Both the position numbers and the translations under genes were made by a program. Shown here piece after piece: positions 42,677-54,284 of a stretch of 64,000 nucleotides of DNA (position 1 is the first letter of the stretch; every line of letters begins with the position of its first letter). Source of the DNA: Luidia sarsii. Its lineage: Eukaryota; Echinodermata; Asteroidea; Paxillosida; Luidiidae. The stretch spans positions 9,012,556 to 9,076,555 of the forward strand of contig OX465110.1 of assembly GCA_949987565.1 (NCBI GenBank). Reading direction: 5' to 3'. The notes beneath the pieces are model-generated. The model did not search any database. It saw nothing but the letters and a program-made list of their open reading frames with translations, and had not been told where the DNA came from.

Positions 42677-42808
42677 AACACAAGGTCTCTTAAAAGTAAA
42701 ACGGCTGACTTTGTTACGCACGCCATTAAAACCAAAACCGATCTCTTTGCCGTAACCGAGACACGGTTCACTGAAATGGATTTTGCCCACAAAGTTGAAG
42801 CTACTCCT
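42677..42808 (+). pseudogene. Fragment of non-LTR retrotransposon APE endonuclease
   Basis: Read from 42677 the frame gives RSLKSKTADFVTHAIKTKTD followed by LFAVTETRFTEMD and VEATPP. This has the layout of the apurinic-type endonuclease N-terminus in CR1/L2-like retrotransposons, where a RSL-x-K-T-A-D-F segment leads to the catalytic TET(W) motif and, later, a PPGY. The W after TET is R here. The reading continues straight into CCT repeats where GY would be expected, so only about 44 residues survive and the fragment is dead. Confidence 0.65.
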
Positions 42809-44055
42809 CCTCCTCCTCCCCATCTCCAGGCCTCCTCCTCCTCCTCCTCCTCCCAATCTTCAGGCCTCCTCCTCCTCCTCCTCCTCCCAATCCTTAGGCC
42901 TCCTCCTCCTCCTCCCCATCTCCAGGCCTCCTCCTCCTCCTCCTCCTCCCAATCCTTAGGCCTCCTCCTCCTCCTCCTCCTCCCCATCCTCAGGCCTCCT
43001 CCTCCTCCTCCTCCCCATCCTCAGGCCTCCTCCTCCTCCTCCTCCTCCCAATCCTCAGGCCTCCTCCTCATCCTCCTCCTCCCCATCTTCAGGCCTCCTT
43101 CTCCTCCTCCTCCTCCCAATCCTTAGGCCTCCTCCTCCTCCTCCTCCTCCTCCCCATCCTTAGGCCTCCTTCTCCTCCTCCTCCTCCCCATCCTTAGGCC
43201 TCCTCCTCCTCCTCCTCCTCCCCATCCTTAGGCCTCCTCCTTCTCCTCCCCATCCTCAGGTCTCCTCCTCCTCCTCCTCCTCCTCCTCCTCCCCATCCTC
43301 AAGCCTCCTCCTCCTCCTCCTCCTCCCAATCCTCAGGCCTCCTCCTCATCCTCCTCCCCATCTTCAGGCCTCCTCCTCCTCCTCCTCCTCCCCATCCTCA
43401 GGCCTCCTCCTCCTCCTAATTCTCAGGTCTCCTCATCCTCCTCCTCCTCCTTCCCATCCTCAGGCCTCCTCCTCCTCCTTCTCCTCCTCCTCCCCATCCA
43501 CAGGCCTCCTCCTCCTCCTCCTCCCCATCTTCAGGCCTCCTCCTCCTCCTCCTCCTCCTCCCAATCCTTAGGCCTCCTCCTCCTCCTCCTCCTCCCCATC
43601 CTTAGGCCTCCTCCTCCTCCTCCTCCCTATCCTTAGGCCTCCTCCTCCTCCTCCTCCTCCCCATCTTCAGGCCTCCTCCTCCTCCTCCCCATCCTCAGGC
43701 CTCCTCCTCCTCCTAATTCTCAGGCTTCCTCCTCCTCCTAATTCTCAGGTCTCCTCCTCCTCCTCCTCCTCCCAAACCTCAGGCATCCTCCTCCTCCTCC
43801 TCCCCATCCTCGGGCCTCCTCCTCCTCCTCCTCCCCATCCTCAGGCCTCCTCCTCCTCCTTCTCCTCCCCATCCTCAGGCCTCCTCCTCCTCCTCCCCAT
43901 CCTCAGGTCTCCTCCTCCTCCTCCTCCCAATCCTCAGGCCTCCTCCTCTTCCTCCTCCTCCCCATCCTCAGGTCTCCTCCTCCTTCTCCTCCCCATCCTC
44001 AGGCCTCCTCCTCTTCCTCCTCCTCCCCATCCTCAGGCATCCTCCTCCTCCTCGA
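42809..44055. repeat. CCT minisatellite with CCATCCTCAGG spacers, about 1.25 kb
   Basis: Dozens of units of (CCT)4-10 plus CCCATCCTCAGG or CCCAATCCTTAGG, varying in length. The plus strand is almost pure pyrimidine with periodic AGG. Variants (TTAGG, TTCAGG, CTAATTCTCAGG) are interspersed, indicating repeated unequal exchange. Confidence 0.96.
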
Positions 44056-44905
44056 AATCTCGAAATCGAAACCCTCTTTAGAGCGCGCACTATCGCGCGT
44101 CACTACCAGAGGAAGGAAACATCACCTCGATTGAACCGTCATGGATTTGAATTTTCCAGTGACGTTTTATTTGTCTTTCTCCGTACGCCACCCGAGGTCG
44201 CTCGCACTGTTTATGTTTGTCAAAGGGAGCGGCGAAATCCCCCCTCCCTTCCTCCCTCCCTCCCTTCCTCCCTCCCTCCCTCCCTCCCTTGCCTGACCCT
44301 CTCTTTCCCGATGGCGAATTAATTCGTGGCCTCTCCGCCTCCGTCGCCGGCCTCACCGACAAGGGTTGCCTGCACACTTCCCTCGCCGACTACGGAGCGG
44401 GCCGATCGCAAGCCTGTCAGCGCCCGATACTCCCGGTCCCGTAAACAAGCAGGATTGATAGCGACGAGAGTCCGGGCGGAGGGTTCCAGGACGGGACTTG
44501 ATACGGGCGTCGTGGGGGTTGAGACCGCGGTCGATAATGGGCGACCGGACAAAAACCATGCGGACTTCGCTCGGACAGTCATCCGAGTTACAGACCAATG
44601 GAAATAGTGCAGTTGTCTCCGCAAGGGTGTACCGTGGCTTTTGTGTGATTGGCGTCATCATGATGACACCCCCCCCCCTTCTCCCCACAATAAAGTGGAA
44701 GTCTCTTCGATGTTGGGTAATGACAGAGCTCTGTCCGTTTTAATTTGGCCACGTTATCAAAGAGCATTCTTCACGGAAGATGATGAATATGACACCTGTA
44801 TATTATTCCGTGCACGCGCATTTCCAACAGACGAACGTTTTTGGACAATACTTATAACTAATTTGAGTATAGAGGGCGCTATTGCTTTCGCTTTTGTTCA
44901 CTGCA
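44056..44905. other. Intergenic, no gene seen
   Basis: A (CCCTC)-rich stretch lies at 44239-44295. Frames at 44319-44743 overlap on both strands without a family signature. Confidence 0.35.
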
Positions 44906-45397
44906 GGTTGCAGCACTTGCAGGTGACTAAATCGAGCTCCCATAGAACGCAGTACAAAATACCTCACTCTCGAGGCGAACATTTCCACACCAACCGGTTT
45001 CTCAGTTCTTGTCGCTGTACTGAAAATTGTAGTTTGGACCTTCATTTCTCAGATTCTTTTAAAACAAATTCTTAGCGTATTGGATTTTCTGATAATTACC
45101 AGGTAGAAAAAAAACATCCCTAGAATATGTAGCCGTCTAATTCAAATTACTCCAAGTATTTTGCGAACCACCCCTCCTCTTATACAGCTGATATAAGGCC
45201 GCATTTAAAGCCCAGTATGGTCTGAATTAACACCAAAGATTAAACATTGAACCCCTGGTTGTCTGAAAAGCATCGCTTATTCTACTATATAGCCTTGAAT
45301 TAGCCTCAAAAGACCACTTACTGGAAAGGTTGTTGGTCCACACTATATGATATTCAGCACAGTGGAGCCGTCTTGGCTAATATTAGTGTGCTGCACA
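44906..45397 (+). mobile_element. MITE family 3 copy 3
   Basis: GGTTGCAGCACTTGCAGG, GACTAAATCGAGCTCCC at the left and ATATTAGTGTGCTGCAC at the right. The body includes CTCAGTTCTTGTCGCTG, GTAGTTTGGACCTTCATTTC, GAGCCGTCTTGGC. Confidence 0.82.
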
Positions 45398-46315
45398 TTG
45401 CGATCCAATAAAATCGTGTGTATTATCGATAGTATCTATGGGCAGTTATTTTCATAGACTAGCTCGAAAGGAAACTACGGGCGTTTCTGGCCTGATGAGA
45501 AACCCGAAACTCGGGGCATTTTGCACAAATACAGAGAGCCACTCACTGTCTGCTAGTGGCATAACTATAAACCCATTTGCACCTCGCCGCTTCGCATTTT
45601 TGGAGGTGTTTTCCCTCGCAAAAAAAACTTCCACGGGGGAGTCGCTGCTGTCCGGTGTTTTCATTTCCGTTGCGCGTCAATGTCAGATTTCGGCCTTCAC
45701 AAACAACAACCCTCTGGCATACCCCACCTGGTGATCCAACTCCTCCCCACTAATTGCTGATGTGGGCTGCCCTCGTACCTCGGAAACCGACAAAACAGCC
45801 TTCAGAACGGACGATAAATGTCTTTCCCTCTCACGCCCCGCCCATTGTCTTTGTAATATAAAAAAACAACCACCTTTTAACCAACAAATATTATCGGTGG
45901 TTTCAAGTTCAATCTTGAGGCTATAAACTGCCTTCCTTCTTTTCTCCCCACCCCTTCCACTTTTGTAGCGAGCGTGAACAAAATAGAGAGGTTTTATGGG
46001 CATTACCTGGGTCGGTGAAGTGCTGTTAATGCCTCCTAAAGTATAGGCACCGAGGTGACTGATTGACGCTAAGCATCCAGGCGGCTCGACTGACACAGAG
46101 CCAGGGGCCTAGGGGCTGGGATTGGATCATGGGGGGAAGGGGCAGGCGAGGACGGGAACGGAGACAAGAAACAGAACGGTCGGATTTCTAGGGCAGAAAG
46201 GACAAAAAACTGCATCTTAGGTTGGGGGTCCTGAAAAAACCACTGACATCGAAGAGCCATATCGTTTGAACCAAATATGTTATAGCGATCATCCCTATCA
46301 TCAGACATTGCCATC
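45398..46315. other. Intergenic, no gene seen
   Basis: Unique sequence. Conflicting frames at 45438-45734 (+) and 45683-46096 (-) have no recognisable domain. Confidence 0.35.
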
Positions 46316-46925
46316 ATCGCCACCAACACCAACACCAACACCACACCAACACCAACACCAGCACCAACACCACCACCAACACCACCACCAACACCAACAC
46401 CAACACCAACACCAACACCAACACCAACACCAACACAACACCAACACCAACACCAACACCAACACCAACACCAACACCAACACCAACACCAACACCAACA
46501 CCAACACCAACACCAGCACCAACACCAACACCAACACCAACACCAACACCAACACCAACACCAAAACCAACACCTACACCAATACCAACACCAGCACCAA
46601 CACCACCACCAACACCAACACCAACACCAATACCAGCACCAACACCAACACCAATACCAATACCAACACCAACACTAACACTAACACTAACACCACCACC
46701 AACACCAGCACCAACACCAACATCAATACCAACACCAACACCAACACCAACACCAACACCAAAACCAACACCTACACCAATACCAACACCAGCACCAACA
46801 CCACCACCAACACCAACACCAACACCAATACCAGCACCAACACCAACACCAATACCAATACCAACACCAACACTAACACTAACACTAACACCACCAACAC
46901 CACCACCACTAACACCAACACCGAA
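46316..46925. repeat. (CACCAA)n hexamer array with 198-bp higher-order repeat
   Basis: About 100 hexamers. The variant string CCAAAACCAACACCTACACC to CACTAACACTAACACTAACA occurs at about 46561-46700 and again at about 46759-46898, exactly 198 bp (33 hexamers) later. The open frame reads (Thr-Asn)n and the minus strand (Leu-Val)n; neither is a credible gene. Confidence 0.96.
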
Positions 46926-46933
46926 GACAATGT

Positions 46934-47003
46934 GCCTGAATCGGGATTTGAAACAGCGCCTAAGATTTCAGGGCTTTACCACCCAGGCTATCCGGCCCTT
47001 GGG
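46934..47003 (-). mobile_element. tRNA-derived SINE head, minus strand
   Basis: Minus strand: AAGGGCCGGATAGCCTGGGT, GGTAAAGCCCTG, then GCTGTTTCAAATCCCGATTC. It lies at the very end of the CACCAA array, which may have grown from its flank. Confidence 0.6.
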
Positions 47004-47329
47004 TTTTGGTCTCACTAAAAAAATCAACCAACTTTGGTATGATTGGGGAAGGGGGTTCGATGGCTAGGAAGTTGAAAGTCTAAACTACTACTCAAGATTT
47101 CTCCCATCTTTGGCTGGTTGACTCAACTTCTCTTCTTGGCTTGTTACTTTCCAGTTGATTAGTCCAAGCTTGTCCCGTACAAACTCCATCTCGGCGACAG
47201 TTATGTACAATGTGGCTGAACACGAATCAAACGAAACAGACGCAACTGTGTGAAACTCAAAGAAAGAGTGTTTTCTGTGATCCTAATTGTCGTGCCAAAG
47301 ACGTCGGACGAAATAATGACAATAACCAC
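47004..47329. other. Intergenic, no feature seen
   Basis: Unique sequence between a SINE and a MITE. Confidence 0.4.
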
Positions 47330-47660
47330 TTAGGCCCTGTACAACATTGGGAAGATCGGAAAACATCGATATCAACAGATTTCCCTCTAATTTACACAGT
47401 ATGTAGATAATCATGATGGAATCCTCATGTTGAGGACAAGGATGCTGTACTTAAGAAATCTTCACTCAAACATCGACAAATGGTGAAATACTCGCGAGTA
47501 ATAAACTATTTCTTACACTACAGGACGTGCATAAACCGTGAGGGTGTTTTGCATTTTTCTACTTTCTCAGATTACCATTTGCAGTATTGCTTTTTTCGGA
47601 ATGTTTAATGGTTTAACACACAAACTGTGGCAATATGCTGCCTACATTCACCAATTTTTC
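47330..47660 (+). mobile_element. MITE family 1 copy C, right end lost
   Basis: TTAGGCCCTGTACAACATTG starts it. The body is collinear with copies A and B, including ACTCGCGAGT and GTTTAACACACAAACTGTGG, but the closing GTTGTATAGGGCC is replaced by unrelated sequence. Confidence 0.82.
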
Positions 47661-48371
47661 TCCCACTAAAAGATCATTTAATTAGTTGAATACTACACGA
47701 ACTGTATATTAAGCAAAATAATGTTTTCATTTACATCTATAACACTATAGGGAATTATGACTTGTCTCAGGTCCTGTGCGTGTCCTTGTCAAGTGCAAAC
47801 ATTTTGGGGAAATGGTCGGACAGGCATTTCAGTGTTTACTGCCAACAACGAGTAGGCCTAATCGAAATCTGGGACAGGCCGGTCAAAACAGACCTTACAC
47901 TCACTCCCCCTGCCTTGAAGCCGATGAGATGTACAACCCATGCACCCACACGAAACCCATGCCCCCCTGTCCTGCAAACCCCAACCCCAAAGCTCGCACC
48001 CCTCCCTAACCCCCCCCCCCCCCTCTCCCCACAGAAGCCAGCCAATTCGCCTGCCTCATTAATCATCCTACCGCACCGAGAGCGGACGGGTGACGGGGGA
48101 CAAACAAGTCGCGGCACGGTAGGCCCTTGCTCGGCTGTCGCGCTGTCCCGAGCACGGTGGGCATTCCACGGAGACAGGACGAGTCAGCGGATTGTTGTCT
48201 TTCTCTCCCCCAACAAGGCCATCATTAAGAAGAAAAACAAATCATGAAATGCCCGCTGGGGTCTCTGGGTAGACCATACCATGGATCTGCATGACTATAC
48301 AATCCGATGCTGTCTGGCTTGTGGTTCAACACCGGCAAACGGCATCCTTAAAATAAGTCCAGTAAAATGGA
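47661..48371. other. Intergenic, no gene seen
   Basis: C tract at 48009-48023. The 161-codon plus frame (47762-48247) is Pro/Thr-rich and overlaps minus frames; not supported. Confidence 0.35.
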
Positions 48372-48747
48372 TTAAAGCCCCTACACAACATTGGTCGAGG
48401 TTGAAGAATAGCATCCATACGTTATCTGATCCAACATATGCAAGAAATAGCACACCTGTGAAAATTTCAGCTCAATCCGCCAACCGAGTCTCGAGAAAAT
48501 CGTGAAAACCGCTGCATTTGTTTCGCGAAAATGCAGCATTTAACGCCGTACTGATCCGAAAAATAGTTTAGATCTCGGTAAGACGTAAACGATTTATTTT
48601 AATCTTTTCTCCCAAAATACAACATTTTAGGCAGAAATATTTCAGTGCGGAGTTTCTACAATAACCATCTTCAAACTGTATAAGTTTCATGTAAATCTGG
48701 AAAATTTCTGTTTTCCGATCTTACCGATGTTGTGTAGGGGCTTTAAA
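48372..48747 (+). mobile_element. MITE family 2, intact copy (TTAA-flanked)
   Basis: TTAAAGCCCCTACACAACAT and ATGTTGTGTAGGGGCTTTAA are inverted ends with TTAA on each side. The terminal pattern parallels family 1 (AG-SCCC-TAYACAAC), but the body differs (CGAGTCTCGAGAAAATCG, GGCAGAAATATTTCAGTG). It is 376 bp and non-coding. Confidence 0.88.
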
Positions 48748-49622
48748 TCAATGGTGAAATTTCCTCTATTTGTGATTATGATGATTTTAAGGAAGAAAAA
48801 ACTGAAACGATGACCTTTTTTATAATAAAAACTAGCCCTTTTATCGGGTAGTAGGCATAGGTGGCCTGTATTTAGCTCCGGTCTTAGTCTACTAGTCGGT
48901 CAAACGGGGCCAGGTGATTGGAGGTGAAGTGTGCTGCAATTCTCAGATAATGATACCGCATGCCCGGCATCGCTACACTGGAACGACTTTGCCGAAGCAG
49001 ATATAGCAGTTGAAGAGTGTTATAGATACTAGATAGCTATTGCACGAACAGTCAGCCCCTAAAATGTGGCCCAATGACTTTCACTTAATAACTGGGAAAT
49101 TTTTCATCTCCGCCCAGCAAACAAACACACCCAGCCAAAGATTAGTGTCATTCGGCAGAGTCGCGAATTAAAAAAAAAAGAAAAAAAAAAGTATCTCTCG
49201 CGTATCGATATTATAGCACTACCTTCCTCATAATTTATGCAGAATCGAATCACACACCGCACAGATACACTGTAAACTTATTGGCCAAAATATCTTCATG
49301 GTCGCATTGGGAGTTGACTTTTTGAGCAATACTACCTAACCGGGCCTTTTATCGAACAACGAGGTTAGTCAAATTGTAGCCAGATGTTGTTTTACGGTGA
49401 ACTTAACATGCAAAGACAACCTCTTATAGATGTAACGAGTGCTTGCCAAAGAGGCGGCATGGTGCAAGCCCTAGGCCTAAACCTGCTATTATATGCCCCC
49501 TCTATCCGTTTACTTTTCACCGCTGGAACGATATTGTGGCGTACTGAGATTAGCGCTGACTATTATGCTGTGACGGAATGCAGTTCAAACCAAAAAACCA
49601 TCCGAAACCGCCATGAGCTGGG
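48748..49622. other. Intergenic, no feature seen
   Basis: AT-rich unique sequence with an A-rich run at 49170-49190. Confidence 0.4.
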
Positions 49623-49624
49623 CG

Positions 49625-49696
49625 GGACCCCTCCTCCCCCCCCCCTCCCCCCCCCCCCTCCCCCCCCTCCCCCCCCCCTCCCCTCCCCTCCCCTCC
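49625..49696. repeat. C homopolymer-rich tract
   Basis: Runs of 6-10 C separated by CT, about 70 bp. The opposite strand is strongly G4-prone. Confidence 0.9.
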
Positions 49697-49814
49697 ATAC
49701 CAGATTCACGTCCTTATTTGGACATTTGAGTCGAAGTTGGCTCGCACATATACCACGGTGCTCTTCAAATCACACCCCTGCAAGCCACATCCTACACTCT
49801 TAATACCAGCCACG

Positions 49815-50245
49815 TTATATATTAAAAAAATTAAATTTTCTGAACAAAAACTAGTTCTTAAATTGAGAAAAATTGCAAAGAAAACTTTGACTGGACAGGG
49901 ACTTGAACCCGAGACCTCGTGTTTAACGTACCAGTGCTCTTCCACCTGAGCTCTTCAGCCCTTAGATTGTGGCCTCCCAAATAGTCAACTTATAGTCTTT
50001 GCCAGGGTGGGGCCACCAGTCAGAAGCAATTCAACCATTAAGTGCCATACATCTACAGGGATAAAACTTCCGCTTTCATTCAGATGCAAACAACCAGTTG
50101 TTTCATACATGGCTACAGCAGCTCAGGGATCACACAAAGTGGATGCAGCTTTTTTTAATTCAAGTCAAACAAACAAAGGAAGAACTGACTTGGAACAAAT
50201 TTAAAAATTGGCAAAGAAAAAATGGAAAAGAAAACTTTCATCAGC
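49815..50245 (-). mobile_element. tRNA-derived SINE, minus strand, body-head-tail
   Basis: The head at 49889-49962 reads (minus) AAGGGCTGAAGAGCTCAGG, TGGAAGAGCACTGGTACG, GAGGTCTCGGGTTCAAGTCC. Upstream of it on the minus strand is the body (GTTGTTTGCATCTGAATG, GGCCCCACCCTGGCAAAG, GACTATTTGGGAGGCCAC), matching 4790-4965. Downstream is the TTTTCTTTGCAATTTTTC tail. Confidence 0.82.
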
Positions 50246-50378
50246 ATCGCCACATTTTTCATTTGTATTATTTCGTGCAAGGACTAGTTTGAACACAGCG
50301 TGAAGACTTTCAAATGCCCAAGGAAAAGGAAAATCGACTGAGAAATCTACTCAACTAGTAGGCCCCCTATGGAAAATT

Positions 50379-50458
50379 TGACTGCAACCGAGGCAGGAGC
50401 CCATCCCTCTCAGTTTAGCGTGCCAGCGCTCTGTCCAACCAACTGAGCTATCACGTAT
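50379..50458 (-). mobile_element. SINE head, minus strand, divergent
   Basis: Minus strand: GTGATAGCTCAGTTGGTTGG, ACAGAGCGCTGGCACGC, GATGGGCTCCTGCCTCGG, GCAGTCAAATTTTCC. The B box is mutated. Confidence 0.6.
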
Positions 50459-50689
50459 ACCCAAGTGACGGCCTTAGGCCTTCATCCATTTATCAGGGAC
50501 ACTGGGAGATACTCTTGGCATCTCGCCTTCCTCCCGGTTATGCTACTGAATCAGACAACCCTCTCCACAAATCAAAATGTTCGCAAATCCGTTCAGCCAT
50601 TGTCTTTGGGGCTGTTAACAAAAAGTGATATAAACACTACTTTGTGATTAAAATGACCAATGTAAATGTTCACAAGAATTCTGTCTGGA

Positions 50690-50830
50690 GTATTAAAATA
50701 CAAACTGTTGCAAACTGCTCACTGACTAAGATGTCCTGCAATACACAAGTCTCAAAAGTTAGAGGGCCAGACGTTTCGATCCTAGCAGGACCTTTCTCAA
50801 AGACAAATAATTCATTCTGCCTTTAACAAA
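50690..50830 (-). repeat. GGTCCTGCTAGGATCGAAACG repeat family, minus strand
   Basis: Minus strand order: CTTTGAGAAAGGTCCTGC, TAGGATCGAAACGTCTGGCC, then CTTAGTCAGTGAGCAGTTTG, CAACAGTTTGTATTTTAA. This follows the insert at 33501-33605. Confidence 0.65.
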
Positions 50831-51530
50831 AGGTCCAGCTGTGATCCAAACCACAGAGCATCTACGTTTTTGCAGACCTGACTGTAACAATTTGGATCAG
50901 ATCAGAAGTACACGTAGGCCTATATACAGTAGTTTCGATCAGGACTTCTAACCGAGAATCATTCTGGAGTGAAGTAGAAATATTTTCTTTTCAATTTCTT
51001 TTTCTTGTCACCAGTGTCGACCAGAAAATGACCAATACCGACCATTGCCATCCTCTCCACGAAGGAGATGGGGGTACGATAGTCGACTGACCGCGAACAT
51101 CGAGTGGGTACACATGGCGCCGACGAACCATGGATACACGTCACTCGTCGTGTGATGGCAGCGACGACGAAAGTGACACTGACGGCTACGGGTAAGACGA
51201 CAACTTGCCAGCTTGAGATATCGAGTGAACGCATAAAGAAGTCCCTACATCTGGCTTTTCAGTGGGCCACGTTAGCATATGGGCTTTTCGCCTTGGACTA
51301 ACTGGCTAAAGAGGCTGACTGCTGAGAACATCTGGTAAAAAAAACACCGAGAATATTCACCAAGAAAACCAGAGTTAAGGTAACCGGGACACTGCCGGCT
51401 TTCAGCATCTTGCTATTCTGAAACCTAAGGAACTCTCTCCAATTCTGTTTGGTGCCTGGACTGCTGAAGCCAAGTTTAAAGCCTATTGTATTAATAACGA
51501 AAATAGGGGGTGATATGCATGGAGGTATAC
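50831..51530. other. Intergenic, no gene seen
   Basis: Unique sequence; no supported frame or repeat. Confidence 0.35.
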
Positions 51531-51815
51531 GGTTGTAGATCACTAAATCGAGCTCCCATAGAACGCAGTACAAAAACTCTCACTTTCGAATTCGAGGCAA
51601 AACAAATCCACAGGTCTTTTAAATATACTCCACATTTATATAGTTTGGACCTTTATCTCTCGGTACTTGTCAATTATGTTGTTCTTTGCAGACTTTATTT
51701 TCTGCTAATTATCCCAGGAAAAAAAACTCCCCCAAAATGTGCAGTCGTCCAAGCCGTATTTCTGCAAGGATTGTGTATCCCTCCACCTCCACAGCCAAAT
51801 AGTATTATAGCACCA
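51531..51815 (+). mobile_element. MITE family 3 copy 4, 3' truncated
   Basis: GGTTGTAGATCACTAAATCG, AGCTCCCATAGAACGCAG start it. GTTTGGACCTTTATCTCTC and CACCTCCACAGCCAAATAG follow, after which the family sequence stops. Confidence 0.75.
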
Positions 51816-51992
51816 TGGAACTCGACATCCTATCTTAAGTGCAACTTGAGATGCCACTTGTACGCGTTTGGTGCCGGGCACAGTGGCGACAATTTGAAAT
51901 GGCCAAGGACCAACTTGAACCCATGGCTTCCCCCTATCTCACAATTACCGCTCAGAACTCCCCACTTCCGATTTGGCTTGAGACCCCCCCCC

Positions 51993-52023
<31 letters not shown>

Positions 52024-52805
52024 AAAAATCAACAAATAAAAAAATAATATCAAATAAAAACATAAATAAAAAAAGGAATGAATAAATGGATACAATTTTG
52101 AACAATTGCCGGTATCTCTAGCGTTCGATTTTTCACCAACTGCGTTCAGGTAACCCTGCAAGGGGCTGAAGTTTTCGACCTACCCGCGTTGAGTCCTGGT
52201 TAAAGGGCTGCTGCAATATACATTTTTATCACTTAATCCAGGCTACAAAACTGTTTTGCAATGTTGCACTCATGCTGGGTGTATTTGCAAGTTTTCTGTT
52301 TTCATGCTAATGAGAATTTCAATATTCATGAGCAAATTTGTGATGTCATCACAGGATCATGCAACAGAAACCCATTTTGGTTGTATACAAAGGTTTTGAA
52401 AATTTATGTTGTTTTTTTCCTGCAGGCCTATCCCTAAACCTGTTGATTTACTTCCAAAACGTATGCTTCATAATCATTATTTTAGTGAAGGAGTTTCTCA
52501 TCAAACATTTCATCAGTTTAAACAGTTAATGTTTTTTCTTATGTTTTTCAAACTAGGTTCCTGACATAACCTTACAATAGCGCCCTCAATTTTATAAGGT
52601 TTTTTAAGGAAAAAACAAAAAACAAATTTCTGACTCCACTGAGAAAAAAAGCTTGCCAATATATAATATTTGTACGCTCCAGATCCCTAGATGACAGCAG
52701 AAAATATGCTTGACTGTGATATTTATTGCAGACACCCTCTAACTGATCCGTCAGGCGAACGACAGCAACCACAGAGTGACAAACAGCAGCAACAGCAGCA
52801 GTCTC
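51816..52805. other. Intergenic with A-rich tract at 51990-52080
   Basis: C8 followed by about 26 A and a further A/T-rich run. It may be a decayed retroposon tail, but no source element is recognised. The rest is AT-rich unique sequence. Confidence 0.4.
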
Positions 52806-52845
52806 GTACGCAAGAAGAAGAAGAAGAAGAAGAAGAAGAAGAAGC
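52806..52845. repeat. (AAG)n microsatellite
   Basis: About eleven GAA/AAG triplets with no interruption. Confidence 0.93.
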
Positions 52846-53414
52846 AATTTTTCATCCCTAAAAAGGCCACCAGTTGTCGTCGCCAGCAGCACAGGTCGTG
52901 TGGAATCTGTTCATTGTACGTTACACCTCCCGGCGCTGCATTTCCTTTGGAGGACAACTTTGTGCTTTGTGCCATTTTCTGGCCCGCTTATTGACCTCCT
53001 GGGAGTCGCGTTGTCAGGGTACGTGAGGCGGGTACTTTGGGCGACTTGACCACCCTATCCCCATACCTCACCGAAACCCATTATATGGCCAGTGAAAAGT
53101 AGAAAACATTTTTTTTAGGGGGTGGGAAGACTTGGTTCCAACTTTGTTTTTCGGTGGAAGGCGAGTGGCGGTCCAATTAGTGTCACCAGCACATTAAAGC
53201 TGCCCCCAGCCTAACCCTCATCCCCCCCACACACACACACACATACACCATTGCGGCTTGTGTGGGCTTCATTCCTCCACCCTCCCCGACAGATCGCCAC
53301 ACGCTACGCCGAGTGAGTCTCGAGCGTGGGTACCAGGCGATACCAGCGGAGCCCTTCCGCATCGCGGTATAAGGTGGAGCGCGGTGATTCAAGCACCGTG
53401 CGTTTCGGTACATA
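52846..53414. other. Intergenic, no gene seen
   Basis: (CA)n near 53228-53246. Otherwise unique. Confidence 0.35.
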
Positions 53415-53639
53415 AGCCGTTTTCGAAATGAAGGCTTAGGCTCGGGCTCAGGCTTCGTCTCCGTCTGATGAATCCTGAAAATCGAAAGTTAGTTTTTACG
53501 AATTTGAAGGTTTGTTGGCTTGATAGGTACAGAAACTGAGACCAAACGCTTTGTTTTAGATGCCTGTGATATTAAATAAAGTAAGATGAATATGACCGAA
53601 GCCTAAGGCCAAGCCTAAGCCTTTATTTCGAAAACGGCC
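53415..53639 (+). mobile_element. MITE family 4 copy, intact
   Basis: AGCCGTTTTCGAAATGAAGG and CCTTTATTTCGAAAACGGCC are its inverted ends. GGCTCGGGCTCAGGCTTCG follows the left end, and GACCAAACGCTTTG, TAGATGCCTGTGATATTAA lie in the body. 225 bp, non-coding. Confidence 0.88.
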
Positions 53640-53689
53640 ACGCATAGACCATGGAGGTAGCATAGACAGAGCAAGGCAAGAACAAGTCG

Positions 53690-53800
53690 AGAACAATGCG
53701 AGCATTTGACTGGACGGGGACTCGCACCCGAGACCTCTGGTTTACCGTAACAGCGCTCTTACCACCTGAGCTATCCGGCTCCCTGTATATAGCGGCATTT
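53690..53800 (-). mobile_element. tRNA-derived SINE, minus strand
   Basis: Minus strand: GGGAGCCGGATAGCTCAGG, TGGTAAGAGCGCTGTTACGG, AGAGGTCTCGGGTGCGAGTC, CCGTCCAGTCAAATGC. The cloverleaf is nearly complete. Confidence 0.78.
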
Positions 53801-53937
53801 CCAAATTGCCATCTATCGCTGCTATTGGTAGGGGCACCAAGTAAAGAATAAAGTAATACAAATAAGTTACACATTTGCCTGCTGACCAAAAATTAATCAG
53901 ATCCCAAACGCAGAATGTGGCCAAGAATAGACAGGAA

Positions 53938-54180
53938 TAGTTTGCAGTGACATCGTTTGCAATTTATCTTCCTTTTCCGAGTTTGTGCGGCTCTGAGAAG
54001 AACTCGGAAACTAAACGTTTCAGAAACAGTGGGCTCTTTCCGTCGTCAGAAGTCCGCCTCCTGATAACGGGCAGAGCATGCTATTTCCGGGTCTTCTCGG
54101 ACCTATACAAGTGTTCATGATTGTAAAGAAGAGATTAACACGAGATGTCACCGCAATCCATTTATAAATTCACCATGAAT
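53938..54180. mobile_element. Foldback element copy 7
   Basis: TAGTTTGCAGTGACATCG and CGAGATGTCACCGCAATCC are the ends. The interior has GAACTCGGAAACTAAACG, CTCCTGATAACGGGCAGAG. The arms are more diverged than in copy 1. Confidence 0.75.
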
Positions 54181-54284
54181 AGCTCCAAACTCCACACGAA
54201 AATCAAATTCCAGTCGATTACATTGTCCTGCTTCTTGTCGTTTAAATAAGACTTAAGGCTTTGCATGGTGGGTGAAACAATATA

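Noticed and set aside
46266..47018. 250-codon Thr/Asn-rich frame resembling a mucin-like protein
   Set aside because: Pure CACCAA hexamer array; it has no signal peptide and runs into a SINE.
51990..52018. Poly(A) tract as the tail of a processed pseudogene
   Set aside because: No gene-like sequence precedes it; the preceding 150 bp has no coding signature and a C8 run joins the tract.
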